Positions 42,707 to 51,042 of a stretch of DNA of 64,000 nucleotides are shown here, piece after piece. This DNA comes from JANPPS01 sp965246925 (GTDB lineage Bacteria > Pseudomonadota > Alphaproteobacteria > Acetobacterales > Acetobacteraceae), in assembly GCA_965246925.1 (NCBI GenBank), contig OZ251994.1, forward strand, positions 124,001-188,000, read 5' to 3'. The translations under genes were made by a program, and so were the position numbers. The first letter of the stretch is position 1. Every line of letters begins with the position of its first letter. The notes under the pieces are model-generated. The model searched no databases and had not been told where the DNA came from. It was given only the letters and a program-made list of their open reading frames with translations.

Positions 42707-43934
42707 GCAGCTCGGCCGCATCGGGAACGGCGTTGGTGAAATACCCCGCCGCCTTCTTCGCATCCATCTCCACCGACGCATCGGCCGGGATCAGCCAGTC
42801 TGGGATCGGGATCCGCTCCACCACCTCGATCCCGCCGGCGGTGATCGGCGCGTATTTCAGGTTGCTCATGGACACCAGCTGATCGATCCGGGTGATGCCG
42901 AGCCAATGCAGCACGTCCGGCATCAGCTCCTGGAACCGCATGTCGGTCACCCCCGCCACGCACTCCGTTCGCTCGAAATAGGCGTCCGCCCGGTCGCCGC
43001 CCTCCTGGCGTTTCCGCGCGTTGTACACCAGGAACTTCGTGACCTCGCCCAGCGCCCGGCCCTCCTTCCGGTTATAGACGATCACGCCCACGCCGCCCTG
43101 CTGCGCCATCGCGATCGCCACCTCGATCCCCTGCGCCAGATACGGACGGCACGTGCAGATGTCCGAGCCGAACACGTCCGAGCCATTGCACTCGTCATGG
43201 ATGCGGCAGGCGATGCGGGTCTCGGCCCGCCCGAGTTTTGCGGGATCGCCGATCAGATAGACCGTCGTGCCCCCAATCGGCGGCAGGAACACGTCGAGGT
43301 CCGGGCGGGTTACCAGCTCCGGAAACATGCCGCCGGTGTGCTCGAACAGCGCCCGGCGCAGATCCGCCACCGGGATGCCGAACCGGCGCGCCACGCCCGG
43401 AAGGTGCCACACCGGCTCGATCGCGACCTTGGTCACCCGCACGTCGCCCGACGCGGTCAGGATGTCGCCATCGGCGCTGAGCCGCCCGGCCTGCATCGCG
43501 GCCAGGATCTCCGGCATGTTGATGTGCGCCCGCGTGACCGCGATGCTCGGCCGGATATCCTGCCCGGCGGCAATCTCGGCGGCGAAGATCTCCCCCACCA
43601 GGTGCCCGAACGGGTCCATGGAGACGATCGCATCCCCCTCCCATTGCGGAAATGGCCCGATCGGGTCGGCCGGCGCCGTGTTGGTGAGGTCCGGACGATG
43701 CGCCGGGTCCAGCTGCCCGGCCGCGATCGCCAGCGCCCGGTAGAGCGAATACGCCCCGGAATGCGCCCCAATGGCATTGCGCCCCGCATTGACCGTGGCA
43801 ACGACCGGCCCCCGCGCCTTCGCATCCCGCACACCCCAGCGGATCGGCTTGGTCCCAGGCGCATTACGGGGGTGCGAGGTGAGCACGATAGCGCTAGGCA
43901 GCGGACGCGGCTCATTCGAATTCGGCAAGCTCAT
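42675..43934 (-). CDS. GTP cyclohydrolase II-like protein (URC1-type, uracil catabolism)
   Basis: At 419 residues it is twice the length of RibA, with an N-terminal region of about 200 residues and a C-terminal GCH II-like domain. The zinc cysteines are kept as C249-x10-C260-x-C262 (CNGSDVFGSDICTC), followed by GVGVIVYNRKEGRALGEVTK. The region that in RibA gives the LGF and TNNPxK substrate motifs is replaced by VLHWLGITRIDQLVSMSNLK. No other riboflavin gene is nearby. Combined with the adjacent upp, this fits bacterial URC1, the GCH II homologue of the pyrimidine-degrading URC pathway. It is the first gene of a four-gene overlapping operon. Confidence 0.8.
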   Translation of the reverse strand: MSLPNSNEPRPLPSAIVLTSHPRNAPGTKPIRWGVRDAKARGPVVATVNAGRNAIGAHSGAYSLYRALAIAAGQLDPAHRPDLTNTAPADPIGPFPQWEGDAIVSMDPFGHLVGEIFAAEIAAGQDIRPSIAVTRAHINMPEILAAMQAGRLSADGDILTASGDVRVTKVAIEPVWHLPGVARRFGIPVADLRRALFEHTGGMFPELVTRPDLDVFLPPIGGTTVYLIGDPAKLGRAETRIACRIHDECNGSDVFGSDICTCRPYLAQGIEVAIAMAQQGGVGVIVYNRKEGRALGEVTKFLVYNARKRQEGGDRADAYFERTECVAGVTDMRFQELMPDVLHWLGITRIDQLVSMSNLKYAPITAGGIEVVERIPIPDWLIPADASVEMDAKKAAGYFTNAVPDAAELHVAKGRSLDA

Positions 43935-44001
43935 ACAATGTCCTAGCGGCGATGCAGTAGGCTAGGATTGGCACCGCGCGGGGTCAATCCAGGCACACCG
44001 C

Positions 44002-44039
44002 CCCTGTCCCTTCCAGGAGAGGGCTGGGGTGAGGGAAAC
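44002..44039. repeat. Copy of the CCCTCTCCC-type palindromic repeat
   Basis: CCCTGTCCCTTCCAGGAGAG followed by GGCTGGGGTGAGGGAAAC is a degenerate copy of the repeat seen at 30960 and 38347. It lies in the 147-base gap between the htrA stop and the URC1-type gene start, both on the minus strand. The rest of this gap shows no gene. Confidence 0.7.
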
Positions 44040-44081
44040 AGCCGGAATCGGCCCCGCCATCGACGGCCCCACCCCCCAGCA

Positions 44082-45446
44082 TCACCCCACCTTCAGCGCC
44101 ACGAACGCCGGCTGCCCGTCCCGCTCGACCCGGAGCGCCACCGCGCCCCCTGCCTTGCTTGCGTTCCGCAATGCATTGACGGCGTCCTGCGGATTGGTCA
44201 CGGCGCGGCCACCGACCGCCTTCAGCACGTCACCGGGCCGCAACCCGGCCTCCTCCGCCGGGCTATCCGGACGGACGGCCGCCACCACCGCGCCCTTGCC
44301 ATCCTCGGACGGCGCCAGCGCCAGGCCCAGCTGCTGCCGCTGCCCGGCCTGCGCCGCCGGGGTCGCATCCGCCTCCGTTAGCGCCGTGATCTCGGCCGTC
44401 AGCGTCCGGTCCGCGCCATCCCGGTGCACGGTCAGTGTCGCAGACTTCCCGGCCCGCACGGAGGCGACTTGCTTGGCGAGGTCTCGCGGCGTCCGCACCG
44501 GCTCGGACTGCACGGCGGTGATGACGTCCCCCGGCTCGACCCCGGCGCGGGCAGCGGGGCTGCCGGGCTCCACCTGGCTCACCAAGGCACCCTCTGGCTT
44601 GGCGAGATGCAGCGCCGTGGCCATCGCCGGCGTCACGTTCTGCGTCGCCACACCAAGCCAGCCACGCTCGACACTGCCATGCGCCTCGAGCTGCGCCACC
44701 ACGTCCCGCACCAGGTTGGCCGGGATCGCAAAGCCAATGCCGACGCTGCCGCCCGATGGCGAGAAGATCGCCGTGTTCACGCCGATCACCGTGCCGTCCT
44801 GCGCAAACAGCGGCCCGCCGGAGTTGCCGCGGTTGATCGGCGCGTCGATCTGCAGGAAGTCGTCATACGGCCCCTGACCGATCGCCCGGCCCCGCGCCGA
44901 CAGGATCCCGGCCGTGACGGTCCCGCCCAGGCCGAACGGGTTGCCCACGGCAACCACCCAATCCCCCACCCGCGCCGCGTCCGAGTTGCCCAGCGCCAGA
45001 TGCGGCAGCGGCTCTGCCGCCTTCACCTGCAGCACCGCAAGGTCCGTCCGGGCGTCGGTGCCGACGACCGTCGCCGGCAGCTCACGCCCGTCATCCAGCG
45101 TCACGTGGATGTCCGTCGCATCCTTCACCACGTGGTTGTTGGTGACGATCTTGCCGTCCGCGCTGACGAGGAAGCCGGAGCCTAGCGCATGCACCGTGCG
45201 CGGCTGCCCGCTTCCCGTGAACGGGCTCGCCTCGTCCCCGGCTCCCTGATGAGCCGTCGTCGTGACCGTAACCACCGCCGGGCGCACGCGCTGCGCCAAA
45301 TCGGCGAAGCCCGGCAGCGGCGTCAGCGCGTGCTCGGTCGCGATCGGCGCCGTGCTATTTGCCGTGCCTTGCGCCAGGGCCGGCACGCCGGTCAGCACGC
45401 TGCAGGCCAGCAGGGCACCGGCTAAAGTGGAGCGTAAACGCATCAT
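44082..45446 (-). CDS. DegP/HtrA-type periplasmic serine protease
   Basis: The 454-residue protein has a signal peptide (LAGALLACSVLTGVPALAQ), a trypsin-like domain with catalytic triad H105 (VTNNHVV), D135 (ARTDLAV) and S209 (RGNSGGPL), then two PDZ domains (about 255-345 and 365-454). It would degrade or refold damaged envelope proteins. It lies 76 bases downstream of a histidine kinase gene on the same strand, a common arrangement for envelope-stress systems. Confidence 0.93.
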   Translation of the reverse strand: MMRLRSTLAGALLACSVLTGVPALAQGTANSTAPIATEHALTPLPGFADLAQRVRPAVVTVTTTAHQGAGDEASPFTGSGQPRTVHALGSGFLVSADGKIVTNNHVVKDATDIHVTLDDGRELPATVVGTDARTDLAVLQVKAAEPLPHLALGNSDAARVGDWVVAVGNPFGLGGTVTAGILSARGRAIGQGPYDDFLQIDAPINRGNSGGPLFAQDGTVIGVNTAIFSPSGGSVGIGFAIPANLVRDVVAQLEAHGSVERGWLGVATQNVTPAMATALHLAKPEGALVSQVEPGSPAARAGVEPGDVITAVQSEPVRTPRDLAKQVASVRAGKSATLTVHRDGADRTLTAEITALTEADATPAAQAGQRQQLGLALAPSEDGKGAVVAAVRPDSPAEEAGLRPGDVLKAVGGRAVTNPQDAVNALRNASKAGGAVALRVERDGQPAFVALKVG

Positions 45447-45522
45447 GGGGTCCTCCGTTGAGACCTACCCCACATAGCGCCCGGCCCATGACGGATCGCC
45501 CAGGCCCACCATGAAGATCGCG

Positions 45523-46791
45523 TCAGAATTCGATCCGCACCGACAGCCCCCCGGACGCCGCCGCCCCGAGCGTCAGCCGCGCCCGGTGCGCCTGCGCCGA
45601 CGCCGCCACCAACGCCAATCCCAGCCCCGTGCCCGGCGTCGCCCGGCTGCGATCCAGCCGCGTGAACCGCCGCAGCACCGCCTCCCGCTCCGCCTCCGCA
45701 ATGCCCGGCCCGTCATCCTCCACCACCAGCACCGGCCCGGGCACGAGCCGCACCCGCACCATCCCCGCCCCATGTGTCAGCGCATTGTCCAGCAGATTGG
45801 CCAGCATCCGCTGCAACAGCGCCGCGTCTCCCGTCACGGTCTGACCCGGCGCCACCTCTAGGCGGAACCCCCGCCCTGCCTCCTCCGCCACCGGCGCATA
45901 CGCCTCCGCCACTGATGTCACGAGGCCGGACAGATCGACCGGCACCCGCTCCGCCCCCGCCTCGGCCCGCGCGATGCGCAGCAGGGCGGTAAACGTCGTC
46001 AGTACCTGGTCCAGCGCCGGCAACGCCCCGTCCGGCACCGGTCCGCCCGCCGCCTGCGCCGCCTCCAGCTCCTGCCGCAACCGCTGCAGCGGGCGGCGCA
46101 GATCATGCGCGATGTCCTCCGTCACCTGCCGCTGCGCCGCGACCGAAACCTCGAGCCGGGCCAGCATGGCGTTCACCGTCAGGATCAGCCGGTCGAACTC
46201 GTCCTCGCCCCCGGATGACGGCAGGCGCCGGGCCAGATCGCCCGCGGTAATGTCCGCCGCCACGTCCGACACCCGCGCCAGCCGCCGCTCGAGCGCCCGC
46301 GCCGCGCCAAACCCCACCAGCAGCGCCACGCTTCCGGCCCCGGCCGCCGCCAGCAACGGCGCCCACACCAGCGCCTGCGCCGCATCCCGTACCGCCGAAA
46401 GCCGAGCCGCGACGATCAGGTTGACACCCCCCGGCAACACCGCCCCCAGCGCGCGCTGCGGCTCCGCCCCCGGTAGCGTCGCATACCCCAGCAACGAAGC
46501 CGGCGCCCCCGGCAAGCTCCCCGCCAGCGGCGTCCCGTCCGCGGCCTGCACCAGCACTCTAAGCACCGCATCCCGCCGCACCGAAACCGCGGCCGCATCC
46601 AGCAACGCCCCCGCCCCCAACCGCTGATAATCCCGGATCAGCCCCTCCGCCTCGGCCCGCAAGATCAAATCCAGCTGCTCCGAAAGCGCCGCCTCCGCCC
46701 GGCTCCTCCCCCAGGCGGCGCCGAGCAACGCCAGCACCAGGATCACTGCCGCCAGCCCAAGCGCAGTCCGGATGGCAAAACTACGGAGCAT
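45523..46791 (-). CDS. Two-component sensor histidine kinase
   Basis: The 422-residue inner-membrane kinase has two transmembrane helices (about 8-26 and 142-162) around a periplasmic sensor of about 115 residues, a HAMP domain (about 165-215), and the H-box EDIAHDLRRPLQRL with phospho-acceptor H229. The ATP-binding domain has the N box NLLDNALTHG, G1 EDDGPGIA and G2 GTGLGLALV. HDLRRPL replaces the usual HELRTPL but keeps the histidine. Its partner is the response regulator upstream. Confidence 0.93.
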   Translation of the reverse strand: MLRSFAIRTALGLAAVILVLALLGAAWGRSRAEAALSEQLDLILRAEAEGLIRDYQRLGAGALLDAAAVSVRRDAVLRVLVQAADGTPLAGSLPGAPASLLGYATLPGAEPQRALGAVLPGGVNLIVAARLSAVRDAAQALVWAPLLAAAGAGSVALLVGFGAARALERRLARVSDVAADITAGDLARRLPSSGGEDEFDRLILTVNAMLARLEVSVAAQRQVTEDIAHDLRRPLQRLRQELEAAQAAGGPVPDGALPALDQVLTTFTALLRIARAEAGAERVPVDLSGLVTSVAEAYAPVAEEAGRGFRLEVAPGQTVTGDAALLQRMLANLLDNALTHGAGMVRVRLVPGPVLVVEDDGPGIAEAEREAVLRRFTRLDRSRATPGTGLGLALVAASAQAHRARLTLGAAASGGLSVRIEF

Positions 46792-46805
46792 TCACAAACC
46801 TAGTT

Positions 46806-46846
46806 TCCTCCTCTCCTCCCGGAAAAGGGCCCGGGTGAGGGAGACA
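46806..46846. repeat. Degenerate CCCTCTCCC-type repeat between regulator and kinase genes
   Basis: CCTCCTCTCCTCCCGGAAAA followed by GGGCCCGGGTGAGGGAGAC resembles the repeat at 30960, 38347 and 44002, though the palindrome has decayed. It occupies most of the 68-base gap between the response regulator and the kinase in what is otherwise one operon. Confidence 0.6.
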
Positions 46847-46859
46847 ACAAGCCTCTGCT

Positions 46860-47564
46860 TCATCGATCAGAACCCGCCGCATTATTGTCTTCACCCCAGG
46901 GCAATTCCTTCAGCACATAGCCCGCACCTCGAACCGTCCGAAGACACTCCGGCTCCCCCAGCTTCCGCCGCAACCGGCTCACATGCACGTCCACCACGTT
47001 GGTCGTCGGGTCGAACAGGAACCCCCAAACCCGCTCCAGCAGCATCGTCCGCGTCAGCACCTGGTCCGGATGCCGCATGAACAGCTCCAAGAGCCGCCAC
47101 TCCGTCGGCAATAGCTCGATCAAGCGCCCGCCGCGCTGCACGGTGCGGGACAGCAAATCCATCCGCAGGTCACCCACCCGCAACTCGGACTGCGCCTGCG
47201 TGGCCACCGGCCGCCGGGCCAGCGCGCGCAGTCGGGCATACAGCTCCGTGAACGCGAACGGCTTCGCCAGATAGTCGTCCGCCCCGGCATCCAGCCCCTC
47301 GACCCGGCGCGCCACCGCATCCAGCGCCGTCAACATCAGCACCGGCGTCGTCACACCGCTCGAGCGCATGGCCCGCACGATCGTGAGCCCGTCCGGACCC
47401 GGCAGCATGCGGTCCGTGACCACCACGTCGTACGTGCCCGTCAACGCCTGCACCAAGCCCTCCTTCCCGGTGCCCGCAATCTCCGCCCCATGCCCCTCCT
47501 GCGCCAACCCCCGGGCGATATACTCCGCCGTGCCCTGGTCATCCTCGATCACCAGGATGCGCAA
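46860..47564 (-). CDS. OmpR-family response regulator
   Basis: The 234-residue regulator starts at a TTG at 47564 (MRILVIEDDQGTAEYIARGL), because the longer open frame reads arginine/tryptophan nonsense antisense to the amidase gene. The receiver has the acidic pair E7/D8/D9, phospho-acceptor D51 (VVVTDRMLPG) and the KPF lysine. The winged-helix domain ends with VDVHVSRLRRKLGEPECLRT and RGAGYVL. The start is 4 bases after the amidase stop. Confidence 0.93.
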   Translation of the reverse strand: MRILVIEDDQGTAEYIARGLAQEGHGAEIAGTGKEGLVQALTGTYDVVVTDRMLPGPDGLTIVRAMRSSGVTTPVLMLTALDAVARRVEGLDAGADDYLAKPFAFTELYARLRALARRPVATQAQSELRVGDLRMDLLSRTVQRGGRLIELLPTEWRLLELFMRHPDQVLTRTMLLERVWGFLFDPTTNVVDVHVSRLRRKLGEPECLRTVRGAGYVLKELPWGEDNNAAGSDR

Positions 47565-47568
47565 CGCC

Positions 47569-49035
47569 TCAGAACCCCATGAACCCGGGCATGGACGCGA
47601 TCGGCGGCGCAGCGAGCAGCCGGGCCAGGTCCGGCACCGGCCGGGCCGTCTCGGGCGCCGTCGCCAAACGCCGTTCCAGCGCCGCCGCCAGCGCCAGCAC
47701 CTGCCGGTCCCCACCCCGCCGGCCCACGATCTGCAACCCGAACGGCATTCCGGAACCGTCCACCCCCACCGGCAGCGCCACCGCCGGGTGCCCGGCCAAG
47801 GTGGGCGCATACGCCAGCGCCAGCCAGTGAAAATAATTGCGCGTCGGCACCCCATCGATCGCCACCGGATACAACTCGGTCCACGGACGCGGGCTGATGG
47901 TAATGGCCGGAGTGATCAGCACATCATAGTCCAAGAAAAACGCCTGCCACCGCCGGTACAGCTGCGTCTGTAACGCCAGCGCCTCCGCCACGTCCCCGGC
48001 CGAATACGTCAGCCCTTCTTCGACGTTGGCCCGTATGTTGGGGCCGATCTGCTCCGGTTGCTCGCGATACTTCACCAGGTGCGACGTGAGCATCAGCGTC
48101 GCCCGTAGCACCTCGAACGCACGGTCCGCCCCGCCGCAATCCGGCGATGCATCGTCCGCCCGCGCGAACACGCCGCGGAAGAGGCCCGTCTTGCCCCGGA
48201 ACGCCGCCACCACCCCCCGCTCCACCGGCGCAAACCCCAGATCCGGCGAAAACGCCGCCCGCACCGACGCAAGGTCCACCTCCGGCAGCGCCGCAAACCC
48301 GGCGGCATTCGCCGGTCCAGACAGCGGGTCCCTGGGATCATGCGCCGCCATGGCCGACAGCAGCAGGCCTGCATCACCCACGGTCCGCGCCATCGGTCCC
48401 AGCACCGCGAGCCCGGACCAGCCATGCGCCCGTCCCTCCGCCGGCACCAAGCCCGGTGATGGCCGGAACCCCACCACCCCGTTGAACGCCGCCGGGTTGC
48501 GCAGCGATCCGCCGAGGTCCGACCCCGTCGCCAAGGGCAGCATCCCGCACGCCAGCGCCACCGCCGACCCGCCCGACGACCCGGCGGCGGAGCGGGTCGG
48601 ATCGAAAGCATTGCCGGTCGCCCCATATACGGCGTTGCGCGTATTCGCCCCGGCCGCGAACTCGGGCACATTCGTCTTGCAGAACACGATCCCACCCGCG
48701 GCACGAATGGCGGCCGTGCTGCCCTGGTCCTGCGCCGGGCGGTGATCGCGGAACAGCAGGCTCCCATACGTCGAGGGCAGCCCGGCAGCGTCCTCCGTAT
48801 CCTTGATTCCGACCGGCAGCCCATGCAGCGCACCCAGCGCATCGCCCCGCGCCACCGCTGCATCCGCCGCCATCGCCGCCGCCCGGGCCTCAGGGTCGAT
48901 CGCCACCACGGCGTTCACCGCCGGGTTCACCGCCGCGATCCGCGCCAGGCAGCTCTCCAGCAACTCCGCCGCCGACAGCCGCTTCTGCCCGATCAGCCGC
49001 CGGGCCGCGCGGGCCGTAAGGTCGCAAGCCTGCAT
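47569..49035 (-). CDS. Amidase signature family hydrolase
   Basis: The 488-residue enzyme belongs to the Ser-cisSer-Lys amidases, with K78 (GLPVGIKD), S153 in GSSGGSA and the nucleophile S177 in GSDLGGSLRNPA, at the same spacing as GatA. It is not GatA itself: no gatB or gatC is adjacent. It lies one base after the gamma-glutamyltransferase gene and 4 bases before the regulator, so all are probably co-transcribed. The substrate is unknown, probably a small amide. Confidence 0.9.
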   Translation of the reverse strand: MQACDLTARAARRLIGQKRLSAAELLESCLARIAAVNPAVNAVVAIDPEARAAAMAADAAVARGDALGALHGLPVGIKDTEDAAGLPSTYGSLLFRDHRPAQDQGSTAAIRAAGGIVFCKTNVPEFAAGANTRNAVYGATGNAFDPTRSAAGSSGGSAVALACGMLPLATGSDLGGSLRNPAAFNGVVGFRPSPGLVPAEGRAHGWSGLAVLGPMARTVGDAGLLLSAMAAHDPRDPLSGPANAAGFAALPEVDLASVRAAFSPDLGFAPVERGVVAAFRGKTGLFRGVFARADDASPDCGGADRAFEVLRATLMLTSHLVKYREQPEQIGPNIRANVEEGLTYSAGDVAEALALQTQLYRRWQAFFLDYDVLITPAITISPRPWTELYPVAIDGVPTRNYFHWLALAYAPTLAGHPAVALPVGVDGSGMPFGLQIVGRRGGDRQVLALAAALERRLATAPETARPVPDLARLLAAPPIASMPGFMGF

Positions 49036-49036
49036 G

Positions 49037-50626
49037 CTAATACCCCAGCGCCAGGCCGTCCTTGCGCGGGTCCGATCCGCCGATCAGGCAGCCGCGCGCA
49101 TGGTCGATCCAGATCGCCTGCCCGCCCCCATGCGGACGGTCCGCCACCACCACCTCGTGCCCCATCCGCGCCAGCGCCGCCCGTACCGCCCCCGGCACGC
49201 CCCGCTCGGTCTCGAGCTTGCCCTGATACGGAAACACCCGCGGCAGATCGAGCGCGCTTTGGATGTCCAGCCCGTATTCCAGCATATTGGACAGGAACCA
49301 GCTCTGCCCCATCGGCTGAAAATGCCCGCCCATCACCCCATACGGCATCACCGCCCGCCCGCCCCGCGTCACCATGCCCGGAATGATCGTATGCATCGGC
49401 CGCTTGCCCGGCGCGATGCAGTTCGGGTGACCCCGCTCCACCCGGAACCCGAGCCCCCGGTTCTGCAGCATCACCCCGCTCGCCTCCGCCAGGATGCCCG
49501 ACCCGAACGACTGGAATAGCGAGTTGATGAAGCTGCACGCATTCCCATCCCGGTCCACGACGCTGAGATACACCGTGTCCCGGTGCACAGGCAGCGCCGC
49601 CTCACCCGGCGCCGGCATATCGGCCAGGGCGCGGTCCGTGATCAAGCCGCGCAGCCCGGCCAGATACCCCGGCGCCGTCAATCGCTCCACCGGCACGCTC
49701 ACCTGCGCCGGGTCGGCGAGGAACGCGTCCCGGTCCCGGTACACCAGCCGCGCCGCCTCGATATGCCGGTGCAGCCGCTGCGCACCGAGCGGATCGTCAC
49801 CCGGCTCGAACCCCTCCAGGATGCCCAGCAGCATCAGCACCAGCAGGCCGGACCCGTTGGGCGGGCACTGCCAGACGTCGAACCCGCGCCAGGCGGTCCG
49901 GATCGGCTCCACGAACTCCGCGCCATCCAGCCCCGCGGCGAAATCCGCCTCGGTATGCAGGCCGCCCCGCGCCCGCAGCGTCGCCACCATGTCGGCCGCC
50001 ACCCCGCCGGTATAGAAGCCGCGCGCCCCCTCCCGCGCGATGGCGCGAAGCGTCGCCGCCAGCGCCGGCTGCGTGAACCGGTCCCCCTCCCGCGGCGCCT
50101 CACCGCCCGGCAGGAATGCGGCGGCACCGGTCTTCCGCAGCTTATCGGCGGCGTTCCGCCAATCGTAGGCCACCCGGTGGTGGACGGGGTGCCCGTCTTC
50201 GGCGAAGCGGATCGCCGGCTGTAGCAGCTCGTCCAGCCCGCGCGTCCCATGCGCCGCCAGCAGCGTCTCCCACGCCGCGACCGCGCCGGGCACGGTGACC
50301 GCGTGCGGTGACGTGTTCTCGAACGCCGTCAGCCCCATCGCCTCGAACGCGTCGATCGTGGCTGCCTGCGGCGCCCGTCCGGAGCCGTTCAGCGCCACCA
50401 CGCCCCCCGCCGCCGGCGCATACAGGCAGAAGCAATCCCCGCCGATGCCCGTCGATTGCGGCTCGATCACCCCCAGCACCGCCGCGGCCGCCACGCTCGC
50501 ATCCATCGCGTTGCCCCCGGCGCGCAGCACATCCAGCGCCGTGAGCGTCGCCGCCGGCATGGACGTCGCCGCCATGCCGTGGCTGGCATAGACCGGGCTG
50601 CGGCCCGGCAAGTGGAAGTCACGCAT
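49037..50626 (-). CDS. Gamma-glutamyltransferase family protein
   Basis: The Ntn-hydrolase precursor self-cleaves before a conserved threonine, here T351 in HRDTVYLSVVDRDG (with my start). The 529-codon gene starts at the ATG at 50626 (MRDFHLPGRSPVYASHGMAA) behind GGGGAA; an ATG at 50659 is less likely. SFGSGILAEASGV and GKRPMHTIIPGMV are family motifs. No signal peptide is visible, unlike E. coli Ggt, so it may act in the cytoplasm on gamma-glutamyl or related amide substrates with the downstream amidase. Confidence 0.9.
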   Translation of the reverse strand: MRDFHLPGRSPVYASHGMAATSMPAATLTALDVLRAGGNAMDASVAAAAVLGVIEPQSTGIGGDCFCLYAPAAGGVVALNGSGRAPQAATIDAFEAMGLTAFENTSPHAVTVPGAVAAWETLLAAHGTRGLDELLQPAIRFAEDGHPVHHRVAYDWRNAADKLRKTGAAAFLPGGEAPREGDRFTQPALAATLRAIAREGARGFYTGGVAADMVATLRARGGLHTEADFAAGLDGAEFVEPIRTAWRGFDVWQCPPNGSGLLVLMLLGILEGFEPGDDPLGAQRLHRHIEAARLVYRDRDAFLADPAQVSVPVERLTAPGYLAGLRGLITDRALADMPAPGEAALPVHRDTVYLSVVDRDGNACSFINSLFQSFGSGILAEASGVMLQNRGLGFRVERGHPNCIAPGKRPMHTIIPGMVTRGGRAVMPYGVMGGHFQPMGQSWFLSNMLEYGLDIQSALDLPRVFPYQGKLETERGVPGAVRAALARMGHEVVVADRPHGGGQAIWIDHARGCLIGGSDPRKDGLALGY

Positions 50627-50706
50627 CACAGTTTCCCCAACGATTGCCTGTCCTGGCATGCCCGGCGGCGGATTGGCAAATGGGGCGCCGCACCCTACAA
50701 ACCGGC

Positions 50707-51042
50707 ATGGACCCTGCCACGATCGATGACTTCCACAAGCTCGACATTCGCGTCGGCACCATCACCGACGCGCAACCGTTTCCCGAGGCGCGCAAGCCCG
50801 CCATCAAGCTGTGGATCGACTTCGGCCCGCTCGGCATCCGCCGCTCATCCGCGCAAATAACCGAACACTACACCCCATCGTTGTTGATCGGCCGGCAGGT
50901 CTGCGCTGTCGTGAACTTTGCCCCGCGGCAGATCGGGCCCTTCATCAGCGAGGTCCTGACCCTCGGCCTGCCGGACGCCGCCGGCGCGGTCGTGCTGGCC
51001 CAGCCCAGCCAGGCCGTGCCGAATGGAGGACGCTTGTTTTGA
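50707..51042 (+). CDS. csaA: CsaA-type tRNA-binding domain protein
   Basis: CsaA is a dimeric OB-fold protein related to the tRNA-binding domain of MetRS/Arc1p, described as an export-related chaperone in Bacillus. I start at the ATG at 50707 (MDPATIDDFHKLDIRVGTIT), giving 111 residues. The KLWIDFGPLGIRRSSAQIT and NFAPRQIGPFISEVLTLG motifs are typical. Its stop overlaps the gpt start (TTGA). Confidence 0.9.
   Translation: MDPATIDDFHKLDIRVGTITDAQPFPEARKPAIKLWIDFGPLGIRRSSAQITEHYTPSLLIGRQVCAVVNFAPRQIGPFISEVLTLGLPDAAGAVVLAQPSQAVPNGGRLF

Noticed and set aside
42675..43934. Riboflavin-pathway RibA
   Set aside because: The zinc cysteines are kept, but the protein is about twice RibA length, lacks the usual substrate motifs after the EGR segment, and is joined to upp and a nucleoside hydrolase, not to rib genes.
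47569..49035. Glutamyl-tRNA amidotransferase subunit A (gatA)
   Set aside because: The amidase triad fits, but there is no gatB or gatC nearby, and the operon partners (gamma-glutamyltransferase, two-component genes) point to a small-amide hydrolase.
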